Part shown: piece by piece, positions 51,744 to 62,011 of the stretch
How the letters are laid out: every line of letters begins with the position of its first letter
Position numbering within the stretch: position 1 is the stretch's first letter
NCBI RefSeq assembly: GCF_023684385.1
Contig: NZ_JAGSOJ010000001.1
Span: 310,001-374,000 of the forward strand
DNA: 64,000 nucleotides
DNA from: Oceanirhabdus seepicola
GTDB taxonomy: Bacteria; Bacillota; Clostridia; Clostridiales; Clostridiaceae
Direction: 5' to 3'
Notes under the pieces: model-generated
What the model was told of the DNA's origin: nothing
The model's input: the letters and a program-made list of their open reading frames with translations, nothing else
Databases searched by the model: none
Translations under genes and position numbers: made by a program

Positions 51744-51938
51744 CTAGTCACCTCCACTAGTCTTCTTCATACACTTTTTAGTATATTCAACTATTAATTC
51801 ATCTAAGTGTTGACTCAGCTCAATCACTTCTTTGTCTACCAAAGAAATCCCTTCATTCTTGACAGCTGAGTTTAGCTTTTCTTTGTAAAGTTCAATTTCA
51901 CTTTTAATAGTTTTACAATTTCTATTTTTATTCATCAT
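51744..51938 (-). CDS. Spo0E-like sporulation aspartyl-phosphate phosphatase
   Basis: About 64 residues; helical, with the family signature LSQHLDELIVEYTK (SQxLD). Spo0E proteins dephosphorylate Spo0A-P and block sporulation entry. The start is uncertain between GTG 51953 and the ATG at 51938; the GGTGGGTGGG site favours the latter. One base separates its stop from the MEDS start codon. Confidence 0.8.
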   Translation of the reverse strand: MMNKNRNCKTIKSEIELYKEKLNSAVKNEGISLVDKEVIELSQHLDELIVEYTKKCMKKTSGGD

Positions 51939-52150
51939 AAGCTTATTACCCACCCACCTTCCAAGTTGTCTTATTCTTCAGTATAAAACTTCTTTTTTTA
52001 TTCTACCACCTAATTCAGCAGAAATTTGTTATATTTTGTAGAATCTTCATTATCTTTGTATATAATGATACTATGCTTGTACATTAGAACACACTTAGCA
52101 GCTTTTATTATAACGCTCTATAGTTCTCATAACACAAGTATCAATCCAAA

Positions 52151-52197
52151 AATAAAAAACCTCATATTCTCTAAAGTACTTAGAAAATATGAGGCTT
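52151..52197 (-). terminator. Terminator of the rlmD-SemiSWEET pair
   Basis: CCTCATATT and AATATGAGG arms with a loop pairing TCTAA/TTAGA, T tract on the minus strand. Confidence 0.85.
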
Positions 52198-52199
52198 CT

Positions 52200-52448
52200 T
52201 TATTTATATTTGATTTTCATTGTCAATATTGTACCAGCAAATACAAAAGTTGTTGCATTTGCAATTATTACCGGAAAATCACTTCTACTTATTCCATATA
52301 TTAGCCACAGAAACACTCCTACTGTGAACATACTATACATACCTAATGATATTCCAGTAGTATTCTTTTCTTTAATAACCTTTATTGCTTGTGGTAAAAA
52401 AGAAACCGTTGTCAATAACGCTGCTAACAGCCCTACATACTCTATCAT
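52200..52448 (-). CDS. SemiSWEET (PQ-loop) sugar transporter
   Basis: 82 residues, three helices, with the PQ-loop motif SFLPQAIKVIKEKNTTGISL near residues 17-36. Homodimers of this family move sugars across the membrane. Its start codon follows the stop of rlmD directly (TAA ATG), so it is in the same operon; the link to rRNA methylation is probably only positional. Confidence 0.85.
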   Translation of the reverse strand: MIEYVGLLAALLTTVSFLPQAIKVIKEKNTTGISLGMYSMFTVGVFLWLIYGISRSDFPVIIANATTFVFAGTILTMKIKYK

Positions 52449-53831
52449 TTATTTACGTTCCAACTTAACAACTGATTCTATATGCGCTGTCTGAGGGAAC
52501 ATATCCACCGGTTGAACTTCTACAGTTTCATATCCCTTCTGTTCAAGAAGTTTAAGATCTCTTGCCAATGTAGCAGGGTCACAAGATACATAGACAATCT
52601 TCTTAGGCTCCATTTCCCCAAGTGCATTGATTAATGCTATATCGCATCCTTTTCTTGGAGGGTCGACAACAACAACGTCAGCTTTAATGCCCTGTTTAAT
52701 CATGTTAGGAATAACCTTTTCAGCTTCTCCTACTATAAATTCTGCATTTTTAACATTGTTTTGTTTTGCATTCTTCTGAGCATCTTTTATTGCTTCTGGA
52801 ACTACCTCTACTCCATAAACCTTCTTTGCTTTCTCAGAAAGGAATAATGATATAGTTCCTGTTCCACAATAGGCATCAAATACAATTTCTTCCCCTGTTA
52901 ATTCTGCATACTCAAGTACTTTATTGTAAAGTACTTCTGTTTGTACAGGATTAACTTGATAGAAAGATAATGGAGATATATTAAATTCAAACTTTCCAAT
53001 ATAATCTCTAATGTATTCTTGCCCCCAAAGAGTCTTACACTTATCGCCTAAGATAACATTAGTCCTCTTTGTGTTTATGTTTTGTACTATGCTCGTTACC
53101 CCTTCTACATTCTTTTTAAGTACTTCAACAAATGGTTTTATGTCTGGTATATCTGTTCCATTTGTTACAAGTACAATCATTACCTCTCCAGTTACAAAAC
53201 CTTTTCTTACCATTATGTGTCTGATAAAACCTTCATGTTTTTCTTCATTATAAGGCTGTATGTTGTATTTAAACATCCACCTTCTAGTATATTTAATAAT
53301 TTTATCAGCCACTTCATCTTGAATATAACAAACATTCATATTAATTATTTCATGGCTTCTGGCAGCGAAAAATCCAATGCTCACTGAATTATTTGAATTT
53401 GTCTTATTTATACCAACTGGCAGTTGCACTTTATTTCTGTAAGAATAAGGTTCTTCCATACCTAATGTTGGATGCATAATTACATTCTTAACATTTCCTA
53501 TTCTAGTTATACAATCAAGTACTCTGTTTGTTTTGAATTGAAGTTGTCCTTCATAAGAAAGATGCTGTAGATTACACCCTCCACATCTATTATATAAGTT
53601 ACACTTTGGATCTCTTCTTTCATTTGATGGTTCAATAATTTCCATTATTTTACCATAAGCATATTTAGATTTAACTTTAATTATCCTAACTTTTACAATC
53701 TCTCCGTCAATAGCCTCTTCAATAAAAATCGGGAAACCGTCAATCTTAGCGATTCCTTCCCCATGATATCCCATTGCCTCTATTCTTACATCTACAACTT
53801 GATTTTTTATTACAGGTAAACTTTTATCCAT
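52449..53831 (-). CDS. rlmD: 23S rRNA (uracil-C5)-methyltransferase, RlmD/RumA family
   Basis: 460 residues: N-terminal TRAM domain (about 8-62), Fe-S cluster cysteines in [18 protein letters not shown]-binding [15 protein letters not shown], and catalytic VDPPRKGCD with [12 protein letters not shown]. Firmicute members are often RlmCD, methylating both U747 and U1939, so single-site specificity is not claimed. GGGTG lies upstream of the ATG. Confidence 0.9.
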   Translation of the reverse strand: MDKSLPVIKNQVVDVRIEAMGYHGEGIAKIDGFPIFIEEAIDGEIVKVRIIKVKSKYAYGKIMEIIEPSNERRDPKCNLYNRCGGCNLQHLSYEGQLQFKTNRVLDCITRIGNVKNVIMHPTLGMEEPYSYRNKVQLPVGINKTNSNNSVSIGFFAARSHEIINMNVCYIQDEVADKIIKYTRRWMFKYNIQPYNEEKHEGFIRHIMVRKGFVTGEVMIVLVTNGTDIPDIKPFVEVLKKNVEGVTSIVQNINTKRTNVILGDKCKTLWGQEYIRDYIGKFEFNISPLSFYQVNPVQTEVLYNKVLEYAELTGEEIVFDAYCGTGTISLFLSEKAKKVYGVEVVPEAIKDAQKNAKQNNVKNAEFIVGEAEKVIPNMIKQGIKADVVVVDPPRKGCDIALINALGEMEPKKIVYVSCDPATLARDLKLLEQKGYETVEVQPVDMFPQTAHIESVVKLERK

Positions 53832-53943
53832 CTATCAATCACCCTTCTGGTTTGTTTTTTCACATGTCTTATCTCTAGTAGACCCTAATCCTTAGTATAC
53901 CAATTATTTCAGCTATATTCCATTAAAATTTAAAAATATCAAT

Positions 53944-53967
53944 AAAAAAAATCGCGCTACACGCGAT
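53944..53967 (-). terminator. Terminator of the DUF1540 gene
   Basis: AATCGCG and CGCGATT stem with eight T on the minus strand. Element B2 lies between it and the gene. Confidence 0.7.
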
Positions 53968-54068
53968 TCACGAGCTCAGGCTTTTGAAAAAGCCCAATAT
54001 CATCGTCACAAGATTCTCTTCGATGCTAGCTCTTCTTGTTCCTTGACCTTGGGCTTTTTCAAAAGCTA
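53968..54068. repeat. Family B asymmetric hairpin element, copy B2
   Basis: Outer arms GCTTTTGAAAAAGCCCAA and TTGGGCTTTTTCAAAAGC (18 bp), inner arms CAAGA/TCTTG, internal loop strands TATCATCGTCA and TTCCTTGACC. The internal strand TTCCTTGAC matches B3 and B1, while the arms are unrelated to B3. Confidence 0.8.
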
Positions 54069-54074
54069 ATTATA

Positions 54075-54431
54075 TTATTCTACAAAAGTATCACAACAAG
54101 TCCTACTACTTGATAGTGCGCCAGGGCCACTTACATGAATATCACTAGCATTACAAAGCATATTTTCATTATACTTACAACTCTGTGCCTCGCACCTTAT
54201 ATTAGGTGACATTTCAATACTCTGACTATTAAATAATTGTTTTACTTGACCTGGAATATTCATATTTGTAATATTTGATAAAGAACTTTTTAAACCTTTT
54301 TCTTCAAAAGTACTACATTCAGTGGATACACTTGTATGCGCTGATGCTCCTGCAACGTTAATATTTCTAGCCCCACATAATCCGGAAACATTACTCACGC
54401 AATTTGCAGCGTTACAACTTAACCTAGTCAT
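54075..54431 (-). CDS. DUF1540 protein with two cysteine modules
   Basis: 118 residues holding two copies of a four-cysteine domain: LSCNAANCVSNVSGLCGARN with later STECSTF, and IRCEAQSCKYNENMLCNASD with later RTCCDTF. Likely metal-binding; DUF1540 proteins are common in spore-forming Firmicutes, function unknown. A linker of about 40 residues separates the modules. Confidence 0.85.
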   Translation of the reverse strand: MTRLSCNAANCVSNVSGLCGARNINVAGASAHTSVSTECSTFEEKGLKSSLSNITNMNIPGQVKQLFNSQSIEMSPNIRCEAQSCKYNENMLCNASDIHVSGPGALSSSRTCCDTFVE

Positions 54432-54510
54432 AAATTAATTCCTCCTATTGATATTATTCTCTTAATTTAGGATTATCTATCTATGACTTTTTTATACAAA
54501 ACAAAAAAAA

Positions 54511-54741
54511 AAGTGGAGAGTTGACAGTGGACAATCGACAACCTACGTAGGATGTTTTTGGTCTTTAAAACAAGAGGTGTTTACTCATTTTATCTCAAAA
54601 ATAAAATATTGTATGTTAAATATAATGTTTCATCAAAATGAAACGAATAAACCCTTTATTGTCCTAAAGAACAATATAATTTAGCTTGTGACCTCAGTCA
54701 GAAGCATCCATCGTTGTCCAATGTCACCTGTCCCTATCAAC
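54511..54741 (+). repeat. Family A structured intergenic repeat, copy A4
   Basis: Ends AGTGGAGAGTTGACAGTGG and CGTTGTCCAATGTCACCTG. Core hairpins ATTTTA/TAAAAT, ATTGTA/TATAAT-type and GTTTCATC/ATGAAAC keep the A3 order with paired substitutions (GTTTCACT/AGTGAAAC in A3). Arm GTTTACT / AATAAACC. Confidence 0.78.
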
Positions 54742-54743
54742 TA

Positions 54744-54770
54744 AAAAAACACACCCTAAGGTGTGTTTAA
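54744..54770 (-). terminator. Terminator of pyk
   Basis: AACACACC, CTA, GGTGTGTT with seven T on the minus strand. Confidence 0.88.
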
Positions 54771-54777
54771 ATTTATA

Positions 54778-56523
54778 TTAGTCAGCTTTACCTGCTATTA
54801 CAATTCCTCTTTCTCCTTCAACAGTTACGAAAGATCCTTGTTTAAGAATTTTTGTTGCTTCACATGCATCAGCAATAATTGGAATTTCTTTTGCTGTACA
54901 CTCAATTACAACACTTGAACTTACCTGATCATCTTCCACTATTATTGCACTTACCTTATCTAAAATAGAAAGATATGAATTATCTAAAGTTTCACATACA
55001 AGTACATCACCTTCGAAAATAACATCTCCAGCTTCATCAACATTTTTTACGATTTTAACTGAACCGTATCCACTCTTCTTTACTATTCCTTTACCATTAA
55101 CTAATACATCACCTACAATGTGTACCTTCATCATATTAGTGCTTCCTGCATAGTTCATAGGAATACCTGCTGCTATAACAACAAGGTCTCCTTTAGCAAG
55201 GTATCCTCTTTCAGTAGCTATATCTACTGAGGATTCAATCATCTCATCTGTTGAATCTTTCTTCTCAGCAACTACTGGGCAAACTCCCCATCTTAGAGCT
55301 AATCTTCTAGCTACATCATCATGTGGTGTAACAGCTAAGATTGTACAATTTGGTCTGTACTTAGAAACATTGTTCGCTGTTTGACCACTTTGTGTAGCAG
55401 TTATTACAGCTTTTGCCTTTAATGCTGCTGCACTTGTACATACTGCTATACTTATAGCATCTGGAATACTTGTAATCTTACTATGACTTCTTTCATCTAC
55501 AGCATCTTCTTTAACTGAATTTTCAGCAGTTATTGCTATATTTGCCATTGTTTTAACAGCTTCAACTGCATATCTACCTTTTGCAGTTTCCCCTGATAAC
55601 ATTATTGCATCAGTTCCATCAAATATAGCATTGGCTACGTCAGATGCTTCAGCTCTTGTTGGTCTTGGATTTCTAATCATAGAATCAAGCATTTGAGTTG
55701 CAGTAATAACAGGTTTTCCAGCTTCATTACATTTTTTAATCATCATCTTCTGTGCTAATGGCACTTCCTCTGTAGGAATCTCAACACCTAGATCTCCTCT
55801 AGCAACCATTATACCGTCAGAAAGCTTGATAATCTTGTCAATATTATCGACACCTTCTCTATTCTCTATCTTAGAAATGATTTGGATATGCTCTCCACCA
55901 TTTTCTGTTAAGATTTTTCTTATTGCTACTACATCTGAAGCTTTTCTTACGAATGAAGCAGCTACGTAATCAATTCCCATAGTGATACCGAACTTAAGGT
56001 CTGCTATATCTTTTTCAGTTAATGCAGGAAGATTAATTGCAACACCTGGTACGTTAACACCTTTCTTAGTGCTTACTAAACCATTATTTAATACTATACA
56101 GTTAATCTTGTTGTCCTCAACGCTAGCAACTCTTAATCCAACAAGACCATCATCTATAAGGATTTTATCTCCTTCTTTAACATCTTTGTAAAGATCTTCA
56201 TATGTAACGTTACACTTAGTCTCATCACCAATTACATCTTCACCACAATAGATTACAAATTCGCTACCTTCAATTAATTCAACTTCTTTAGCAAATTCAC
56301 CTGTTCTAATTTCTGGTCCTTTTGTATCTAAAAGGATTGCTACATGTTTCCCTAAACTCTCTCTTACTTCTTTAACTAAATTCATGTTTCCAGTATGCTC
56401 ACCATGATCTCCATGTGAGAAGTTATGTCTTGAAACATTCATTCCTGCCTTCATCATCTCTGTTAAAGTCTCTTTATTATTTGAAGCTGGTCCAATAGTA
56501 CATACAATCTTAGTTCTTTTCAT
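54778..56523 (-). CDS. pyk: Pyruvate kinase with extra C-terminal domain
   Basis: 581 residues; last ATP-yielding step of glycolysis. Motifs: MNVSRHNFSHGDH, LDTKGPEIRTGE, catalytic Lys in IISKIENREG, MVARGDLGVEIP and GTDAIMLSGETAKGRYAVEAV. Residues about 470-581 form an extra PEP-utilizer-like swivel domain; the usual phosphohistidine box (GGxTSHAAV) is replaced by DQVSSSVVIECTA, so this His is absent. Same strand and order as pfkA and dnaE; 112 bases from pfkA. Confidence 0.96.
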   Translation of the reverse strand: MKRTKIVCTIGPASNNKETLTEMMKAGMNVSRHNFSHGDHGEHTGNMNLVKEVRESLGKHVAILLDTKGPEIRTGEFAKEVELIEGSEFVIYCGEDVIGDETKCNVTYEDLYKDVKEGDKILIDDGLVGLRVASVEDNKINCIVLNNGLVSTKKGVNVPGVAINLPALTEKDIADLKFGITMGIDYVAASFVRKASDVVAIRKILTENGGEHIQIISKIENREGVDNIDKIIKLSDGIMVARGDLGVEIPTEEVPLAQKMMIKKCNEAGKPVITATQMLDSMIRNPRPTRAEASDVANAIFDGTDAIMLSGETAKGRYAVEAVKTMANIAITAENSVKEDAVDERSHSKITSIPDAISIAVCTSAAALKAKAVITATQSGQTANNVSKYRPNCTILAVTPHDDVARRLALRWGVCPVVAEKKDSTDEMIESSVDIATERGYLAKGDLVVIAAGIPMNYAGSTNMMKVHIVGDVLVNGKGIVKKSGYGSVKIVKNVDEAGDVIFEGDVLVCETLDNSYLSILDKVSAIIVEDDQVSSSVVIECTAKEIPIIADACEATKILKQGSFVTVEGERGIVIAGKAD

Positions 56524-56608
56524 TTCTTCCTCCCATAATATCTTTATTTATCATTTGATCTGTAATAACACACTTATAAACAAAATATGTTCTCACAATT
56601 TTATATAC

Positions 56609-56628
56609 GGCATATTCAAGTAAATAAG
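56609..56628 (+). repeat. Short family E fragment (E4)
   Basis: GGCATATTCAAGTAAATAAG between pfkA and pyk matches only the left 17-20 bases of E3. No small ORF follows. Confidence 0.4.
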
Positions 56629-56635
56629 CCTAAGA

Positions 56636-57592
56636 TTAGCGTAAGATTTTAGCTAATTCATATAAATCTTCATCAAAATCTGATTTAGCTTGTAGTGCTT
56701 CATTTATATCCATATCGAATACTTTATTGTTCTTAATACCTACAACTCTGGCAGTTCTACCTTCTATTAGAGTATCAATGGCATGAGCACCCAATCTAGC
56801 TCCTAAAATTCTATCAAATGTTACCGGACTTCCACCACGTTGAATGTGCCCAAGTATAGTAGCTCTTGATACAACTCCAGTTATATCTTCAATTTCCTTA
56901 GCTAACTCATTAGCTCCGCCAACACCCTCAGCTAAGATAATTATATTATGTGTTTTTCCACTATTCTTACCTTCAATTATAGATTTGCAAATTTCATCTA
57001 ATTTATAATCTTTTTCAGGCACAATAATTTGCTCTGCTCCACCTGCAATACCCGCATAAAGTGCTATATCTCCGCAATGTCTTCCCATTACTTCAATAAT
57101 ACTTACTCTTTCATGTGAAGATGAAGTATCTCTAATTTTATTTAATGCATCTAGTACTGTGTTAACTGCAGTATAGAACCCAATAGTATAATCAGTATAC
57201 GCTAAATCATTATCTATTGTTCCTGGAAGCCCTACTGTTGCAACTCCTAAGTCTGATAATAGTTTTGCTCCTTGGAAAGAACCATCTCCTCCAATAACTA
57301 CTAATCCGTCGATTCCAAATACTTTAAGAATATTCACTGCTTTCTTTCTTACTTCTTCTTGTTTAAATTCTTGGCATCTTGCTGTTTTTAAGATTGTGCC
57401 TCCCTTATGGATAATATCGGATACACTTGTTCTCGTAAGCTCTTCAATATCACCATTGATAAGGCCAGAGTATCCTCTGTTAATACCCATTACCTTAATA
57501 CCCTTTGATAAGGCTGTTCTAACAACTGCTCTAACAGCTGGATTCATTCCTGGTGCGTCTCCACCACTTGTTAATACTCCTATGCATTTCAT
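56636..57592 (-). CDS. pfkA: ATP-dependent 6-phosphofructokinase
   Basis: 318 residues; commits fructose 6-phosphate to glycolysis. [33 protein letters not shown] (catalytic Asp in DND), EVMGRHCGD and [14 protein letters not shown] are all present. GGDGS marks the ATP-dependent type. A GGGGG site lies upstream. Confidence 0.97.
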   Translation of the reverse strand: MKCIGVLTSGGDAPGMNPAVRAVVRTALSKGIKVMGINRGYSGLINGDIEELTRTSVSDIIHKGGTILKTARCQEFKQEEVRKKAVNILKVFGIDGLVVIGGDGSFQGAKLLSDLGVATVGLPGTIDNDLAYTDYTIGFYTAVNTVLDALNKIRDTSSSHERVSIIEVMGRHCGDIALYAGIAGGAEQIIVPEKDYKLDEICKSIIEGKNSGKTHNIIILAEGVGGANELAKEIEDITGVVSRATILGHIQRGGSPVTFDRILGARLGAHAIDTLIEGRTARVVGIKNNKVFDMDINEALQAKSDFDEDLYELAKILR

Positions 57593-57716
57593 CTGGAATA
57601 CCCCCTAAGTTTTCTTTTGAATATCTAATTTAAATATATTTTATTAAACTTATTTTAACCAACTTTGAAATATTCATTACTTTTATTTAGTACTAAACAT
57701 TCCTATAAATTGAATA

Positions 57717-60700
57717 TTAAGAAGCATGATTTGATACAACTTTAACATTTTCACTCCCAAAAATCTCCCGTAATTTAGAAAGTGAATCTACGCTCCCATC
57801 AACCCAATATTTATTGTCAGTTAAATAAGCTTTATCGCCTTTTACATAAATTTTAACTGGTGTATCTCCCTTGTAACTATCCAGTGAATGTTCAATATTA
57901 TTCAAAGCGTGTTTCATATCTGCTTTGTTAAAAACTTGAATATATATATTTTCATCTGAAGATTTTTCAATGACTCTAATATCTTCACATATTACCTTAG
58001 GTCTTTCATCCTCTCTGATATTAATGCGTCCTTTTATAATCACAATACTATCTTCATATATTTTTTCTTCATATTGTCTGAGAGTTTTAGGAAATACAAT
58101 TCCCTCAATCTCCTCATAGACATCTTGAATTTTTATAAACGCCATAAGATCATTTCTTTTAGTTACTTTTTTTGAAACCTCAGATATAATACCACCTAAT
58201 ATTACTCTTTCGTTTTCATTTACGTCATATCTAATCATTATTTCATTTGTATCTTCATCCATAATCTCATTCTCCGAGACAATATCCGAAATTGTTTTTG
58301 AGGTCATGTTATTGATAGCACTCTCATATTCTTCAAGAGGATGACCACTTATATATAATCCTGTTACTTCTTTCTCCATAGCTAACAAATGTTTTTTCCT
58401 AAATTCTTGAATATTAGGTAATTTCAATGAATTAAAAGCTTCAGTTTGCATTTTTGCACTACTTATTTCAAAAAGACTAATTTGTCCTTCAATATTTCTC
58501 TTTTTATCATTTTGTATACCATCAATCACTCGTTCATAAACAGCCATAAGCTGTGATCTCTTACATTCTAATGTGTCAAATGCGCCTCCTTTAATTAAAC
58601 TCTCAACTGCGCGTTTATTAAGGTGGCTAAATTTTACCTTATTACAAAAATCCATAAAATCCTTAAAATTACCTTTATCTTTTCTACTATGGACAATATC
58701 CATGATGGCATTTTCACCAACATTCTTTAATGCACCTAATCCAAACCTGATTCTTTTATCTTTTGGTGTAAATTTATATTCACTTTCATTAATATCAGGT
58801 GCAAGTAGTTGAATACCTCTCTTTTCAGCAAATCTAATATAAAATGCAACTTTTTCTGAACTTCCCATTACAGAATTAAGCATAGCTGCAATAAATTCAG
58901 TAGGATAGTAACACATCAAGTAAGCTGTTTGGTATGCAACAATAGCATATGCTGCAGCATGAGATTTGTTGAATGCATATGATGCAAAGTCCATCATGGC
59001 ATCATATATACTATTAGCGGCCTCTTTTGAGATACCATTAGCAATACATCCTGCTACAGTCACTTCTCCATTTTCATCTTTAGCACCATAAACGAAATTC
59101 TTTCTCTCTTCTTCCATAACCTTATGCTTCTTTTTAGACATTGCTCTTCTAACAAGGTCACTTCTTCCCATTGAATAACCTGCAAGATCCCTTACTATTT
59201 GCATAACTTGCTCTTGATATACCATACATCCATATGTTACATCCAATACACTTTCTAACTCTGGTGTATCATATTCTATCAAGTCTGTATTCTTCTTATA
59301 TTTTAAATATTTAGGAATAGACGCCATTGGTCCTGGTCTATAAAGACTTATTCCTGCTATAATATCCTCTAATGAATCTGGTTTAAGATCCTTCATAAAA
59401 CTTGTCATTCCACTAGATTCAAGTTGGAATACACCAGCAGTCTTACCTTCTCCCAGCATCTTATACACATTTTTATCATTATAATCTATATTATCAATGT
59501 CTATTTTAACATTGTAATTATCATGAATAATATCAACCGCATCCCTAATAACAGTAAGATTTCTCAACCCCAAAAAGTCCATTTTTAACAAACCTAACTC
59601 TTCTAAGGTATTCATATCAAACTGTGCAACAATTGATTCATCTGTTTTTAATAATGGCACATAATTAACTAACTCTTGTGAAGCAATTACAACCCCTGCT
59701 GCATGAGTAGATGTGTGCCTAGGCAACCCTTCAAGAGTTTTTGAAATATCTATAAGTTCTTTTACTCTATTGTCTGCTTTGTAAAGTTCTTTAAGTTCCT
59801 GATTCATCTCTAAAGCTTTATCTATTGTTATATTCAGAACACTTGGTATCATTTTTGCAATTCTGTCCACTTCATTATATGAATAGTTTAAAGCTCTTCC
59901 TACATCTCTAATACATGCTCTAGCTGCCATTGTTCCAAATGTAACAATCTGAGATACATTCTTTTCTCCATATTTATCCACAACATAATCAATAACTTCT
60001 TGTCTTCTCTCATAACAAAAGTCTGAATCAATATCTGGCATAGATATTCTTTCAGGATTCAAGAACCTTTCAAAAATCAAATTATATTTTATAGGATCAA
60101 TTTTAGTTATCCCAAGAGTGTAAGCCACTAAAGAACCTGCGGCACTTCCTCTACCCGGACCTGTCATTATCCCAGTATCATTTGCATATTTAATAAAATC
60201 CCATACAATAAGGAAATAATCATCATATCCCATTTGATTGATTATCCCAAGTTCGTATTCTAATCTCTCAGTTAAATCTGTATTTATCTGTGTATATCTT
60301 TCTTTTAATCCTTCATAGCATAGTTTTTTTAAATATCCATCAGCTGTTTCTCCTTCTGGTATTGGATACTTAGGAAGTTTCGAAACATGAAACTCATAAT
60401 CAAAATTACATTTTTCCGCTATCTTCACTGTATTTTCTAATGCTTCCGGTATATCACTAAATAGATTTTTCATCTCATCAGGTGATTTTAAATAGAACTC
60501 ATCACTTGGGAATCTCATTCTATTCTCATCATCTACTGTTTTTCCAGTTTGGATACATAAAAGAGTGTCATGGGCTACTGAATCTTCTCTTTTTATGTAA
60601 TGAACATCATTTGTACATATTAAAGGAATATCTAACTCTTCAGCAATCTTAATCAATTCATCGTTTACTTCAAGTTCTTCTTTCATTCCATGATTCTGTA

Positions 60701-61253
60701 ATTCAATGTAATAATCTTCTTCAAAAACCGATTTGTAATCTTTTGCAATACTCCTTGCCTTTTCAAGATTTCCATACATAATTTGTTTTGGGATTTCTCC
60801 ACCTAAACAAGCACTGGCTGCAATTAGCCCTTCACTATGTTCTTTTAAAAAATTTCTATCTATCCTTGGCTTATAATAAAACCCTTCTACTGACGCAGTT
60901 GTTACTATCTTCATTAGATTTTTATATCCAATTTCATTTTTTACCAATAATACAAGGTGATGCGTTTCATTATCGGAGTCACTTCTCTTGATATGCATTG
61001 ATTTAGGTACTACATACACTTCACACCCTATAATCGGTTTCACCCCTTGTTTCAATGCTTCTTTATAAAATTCAACGCATCCAAACATATTCCCGTGATC
61101 TGTGATTGCTATGCTACCCATACCCAATTCTTTTGCTCTTGATATGATATCTTTTATCTTTCCTGAACCATCTAAAAGACTGTACCCAGTATGTACATGT
61201 AGATGTGCAAATTTTCCTAATTCTTCTCTCTTAAATTCCCTTACACTGTTAAT
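57717..61253 (-). CDS. dnaE: DNA polymerase III alpha subunit, with a non-canonical start codon
   Basis: About 1178 residues; DnaE1-type replicative polymerase. PHP domain starts KFAHLHVHTGYSLLDGSGK; the polymerase active site is in PDIDSDFCYE, and the OB and tau-binding regions follow. The conserved HLHVHT lies about 25 residues upstream of the first usable TTG (61127), so the gene must begin farther up. In the same frame there is no ATG, GTG or TTG before the in-frame TAG at 61260-61262. The GGGAG at about 61266-61270 places an ATT (61253) or ATC (61256) at normal distance. A sequencing or assembly error is the alternative. Confidence 0.85.
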   Translation of the reverse strand: MNSVREFKREELGKFAHLHVHTGYSLLDGSGKIKDIISRAKELGMGSIAITDHGNMFGCVEFYKEALKQGVKPIIGCEVYVVPKSMHIKRSDSDNETHHLVLLVKNEIGYKNLMKIVTTASVEGFYYKPRIDRNFLKEHSEGLIAASACLGGEIPKQIMYGNLEKARSIAKDYKSVFEEDYYIELQNHGMKEELEVNDELIKIAEELDIPLICTNDVHYIKREDSVAHDTLLCIQTGKTVDDENRMRFPSDEFYLKSPDEMKNLFSDIPEALENTVKIAEKCNFDYEFHVSKLPKYPIPEGETADGYLKKLCYEGLKERYTQINTDLTERLEYELGIINQMGYDDYFLIVWDFIKYANDTGIMTGPGRGSAAGSLVAYTLGITKIDPIKYNLIFERFLNPERISMPDIDSDFCYERRQEVIDYVVDKYGEKNVSQIVTFGTMAARACIRDVGRALNYSYNEVDRIAKMIPSVLNITIDKALEMNQELKELYKADNRVKELIDISKTLEGLPRHTSTHAAGVVIASQELVNYVPLLKTDESIVAQFDMNTLEELGLLKMDFLGLRNLTVIRDAVDIIHDNYNVKIDIDNIDYNDKNVYKMLGEGKTAGVFQLESSGMTSFMKDLKPDSLEDIIAGISLYRPGPMASIPKYLKYKKNTDLIEYDTPELESVLDVTYGCMVYQEQVMQIVRDLAGYSMGRSDLVRRAMSKKKHKVMEEERKNFVYGAKDENGEVTVAGCIANGISKEAANSIYDAMMDFASYAFNKSHAAAYAIVAYQTAYLMCYYPTEFIAAMLNSVMGSSEKVAFYIRFAEKRGIQLLAPDINESEYKFTPKDKRIRFGLGALKNVGENAIMDIVHSRKDKGNFKDFMDFCNKVKFSHLNKRAVESLIKGGAFDTLECKRSQLMAVYERVIDGIQNDKKRNIEGQISLFEISSAKMQTEAFNSLKLPNIQEFRKKHLLAMEKEVTGLYISGHPLEEYESAINNMTSKTISDIVSENEIMDEDTNEIMIRYDVNENERVILGGIISEVSKKVTKRNDLMAFIKIQDVYEEIEGIVFPKTLRQYEEKIYEDSIVIIKGRINIREDERPKVICEDIRVIEKSSDENIYIQVFNKADMKHALNNIEHSLDSYKGDTPVKIYVKGDKAYLTDNKYWVDGSVDSLSKLREIFGSENVKVVSNHAS

Positions 61254-61354
61254 GATAGCCTACTCCCTTCTACACAGAATAGCATTTCTCATATATTTGC
61301 AATAGCGATTTCATACATTAGTCTATTATACTACATTTATAATTTTTTTTAATC

Positions 61355-61390
61355 AAAAAAATACTTTTCTTCTTTAAAAGAAAAGTACTC
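61355..61390 (-). terminator. Terminator of the small membrane protein gene
   Basis: AGTACTTTTCTTTTAAAGAA pairs internally as ACTTTTCTT / AAGAAAAGT; T tract on the minus strand. It lies between that gene and dnaE. Confidence 0.8.
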
Positions 61391-61453
61391 TTTAACTTTT
61401 TCGTCAAAATACACAATTTTTCTTGTTCACTATGCATAAATTTTATTTCACCA

Positions 61454-61759
61454 TTACTCTTTTTCTTTCCAAAGTCTGTATTTACATTCATAATAATTCC
61501 AAGTAAAAAATCTAAAAGCAATTCTTATGGCAAATATAGCTAAAGAATACACGACTATATCTCTCATAATATTACCAGATTTTAAATACTCTTTTAAATA
61601 AATCATAGAAAAATTACTTCTTAATAAAGGTGCTACTAAAATAAAAAAAGGTAATCCAATAATATAATCAACTATTATTGTTTTGAAAAAGATATAACTA
61701 CATTTTCCTTTTTCTCTTGTCTTAATCCATTTTTCTGATGCTACAAAATTTCCTGCCAT
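61454..61759 (-). CDS. Small two-helix membrane protein of unknown function
   Basis: 101 residues with two hydrophobic segments (about 24-46 and 69-86) and a basic, aromatic C terminus (FFTWNYYECKYRLWKEK). GGGGG precedes its ATG. Not recognised. Position between whiA and dnaE is syntenic-looking for clostridia, but no role is inferred. Confidence 0.65.
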   Translation of the reverse strand: MAGNFVASEKWIKTREKGKCSYIFFKTIIVDYIIGLPFFILVAPLLRSNFSMIYLKEYLKSGNIMRDIVVYSLAIFAIRIAFRFFTWNYYECKYRLWKEKE

Positions 61760-61871
61760 ATTTTACCCCCAAAAAAAATTCTAAACATAAAATCATAATA
61801 TGAATATAATATCACTCTGAATTATAATATTCAATAAAATTCTTATAATGATTACAAGTTAATTTTCAACA

Positions 61872-61894
61872 TAAAAACGCACGCTGTGCGTACT
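61872..61894 (-). terminator. Terminator of the yvcK-whiA operon
   Basis: ACGCAC, GCT, GTGCGT with T tract on the minus strand, about 120 bases after the whiA stop. Confidence 0.75.
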
Positions 61895-61907
61895 CTAAAA
61901 AGAAGTG

Positions 61908-61976
61908 GCGAATCTTTTAAAAGAAGTTGAGAATAGAGAGTGGTTCACCACTTACTACTCTCAACTATGTTTTCTA
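61908..61976. repeat. Family A end-type remnant
   Basis: AGAAGTTGAGAATAGAGAG, hairpin GTGG/CCAC, then ACTCTCAACTATG: terminal words only, in inverted pair, without the core. Confidence 0.5.
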
Positions 61977-62011
61977 TGTTTTTCTCTTCATTTTTTATAA
62001 TTAGTTTGCCT

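Noticed and set aside
61127..61127. TTG as the dnaE start codon
   Set aside because: It would remove the HLHVHT motif of the PHP domain, which is encoded in the same frame upstream without interruption.
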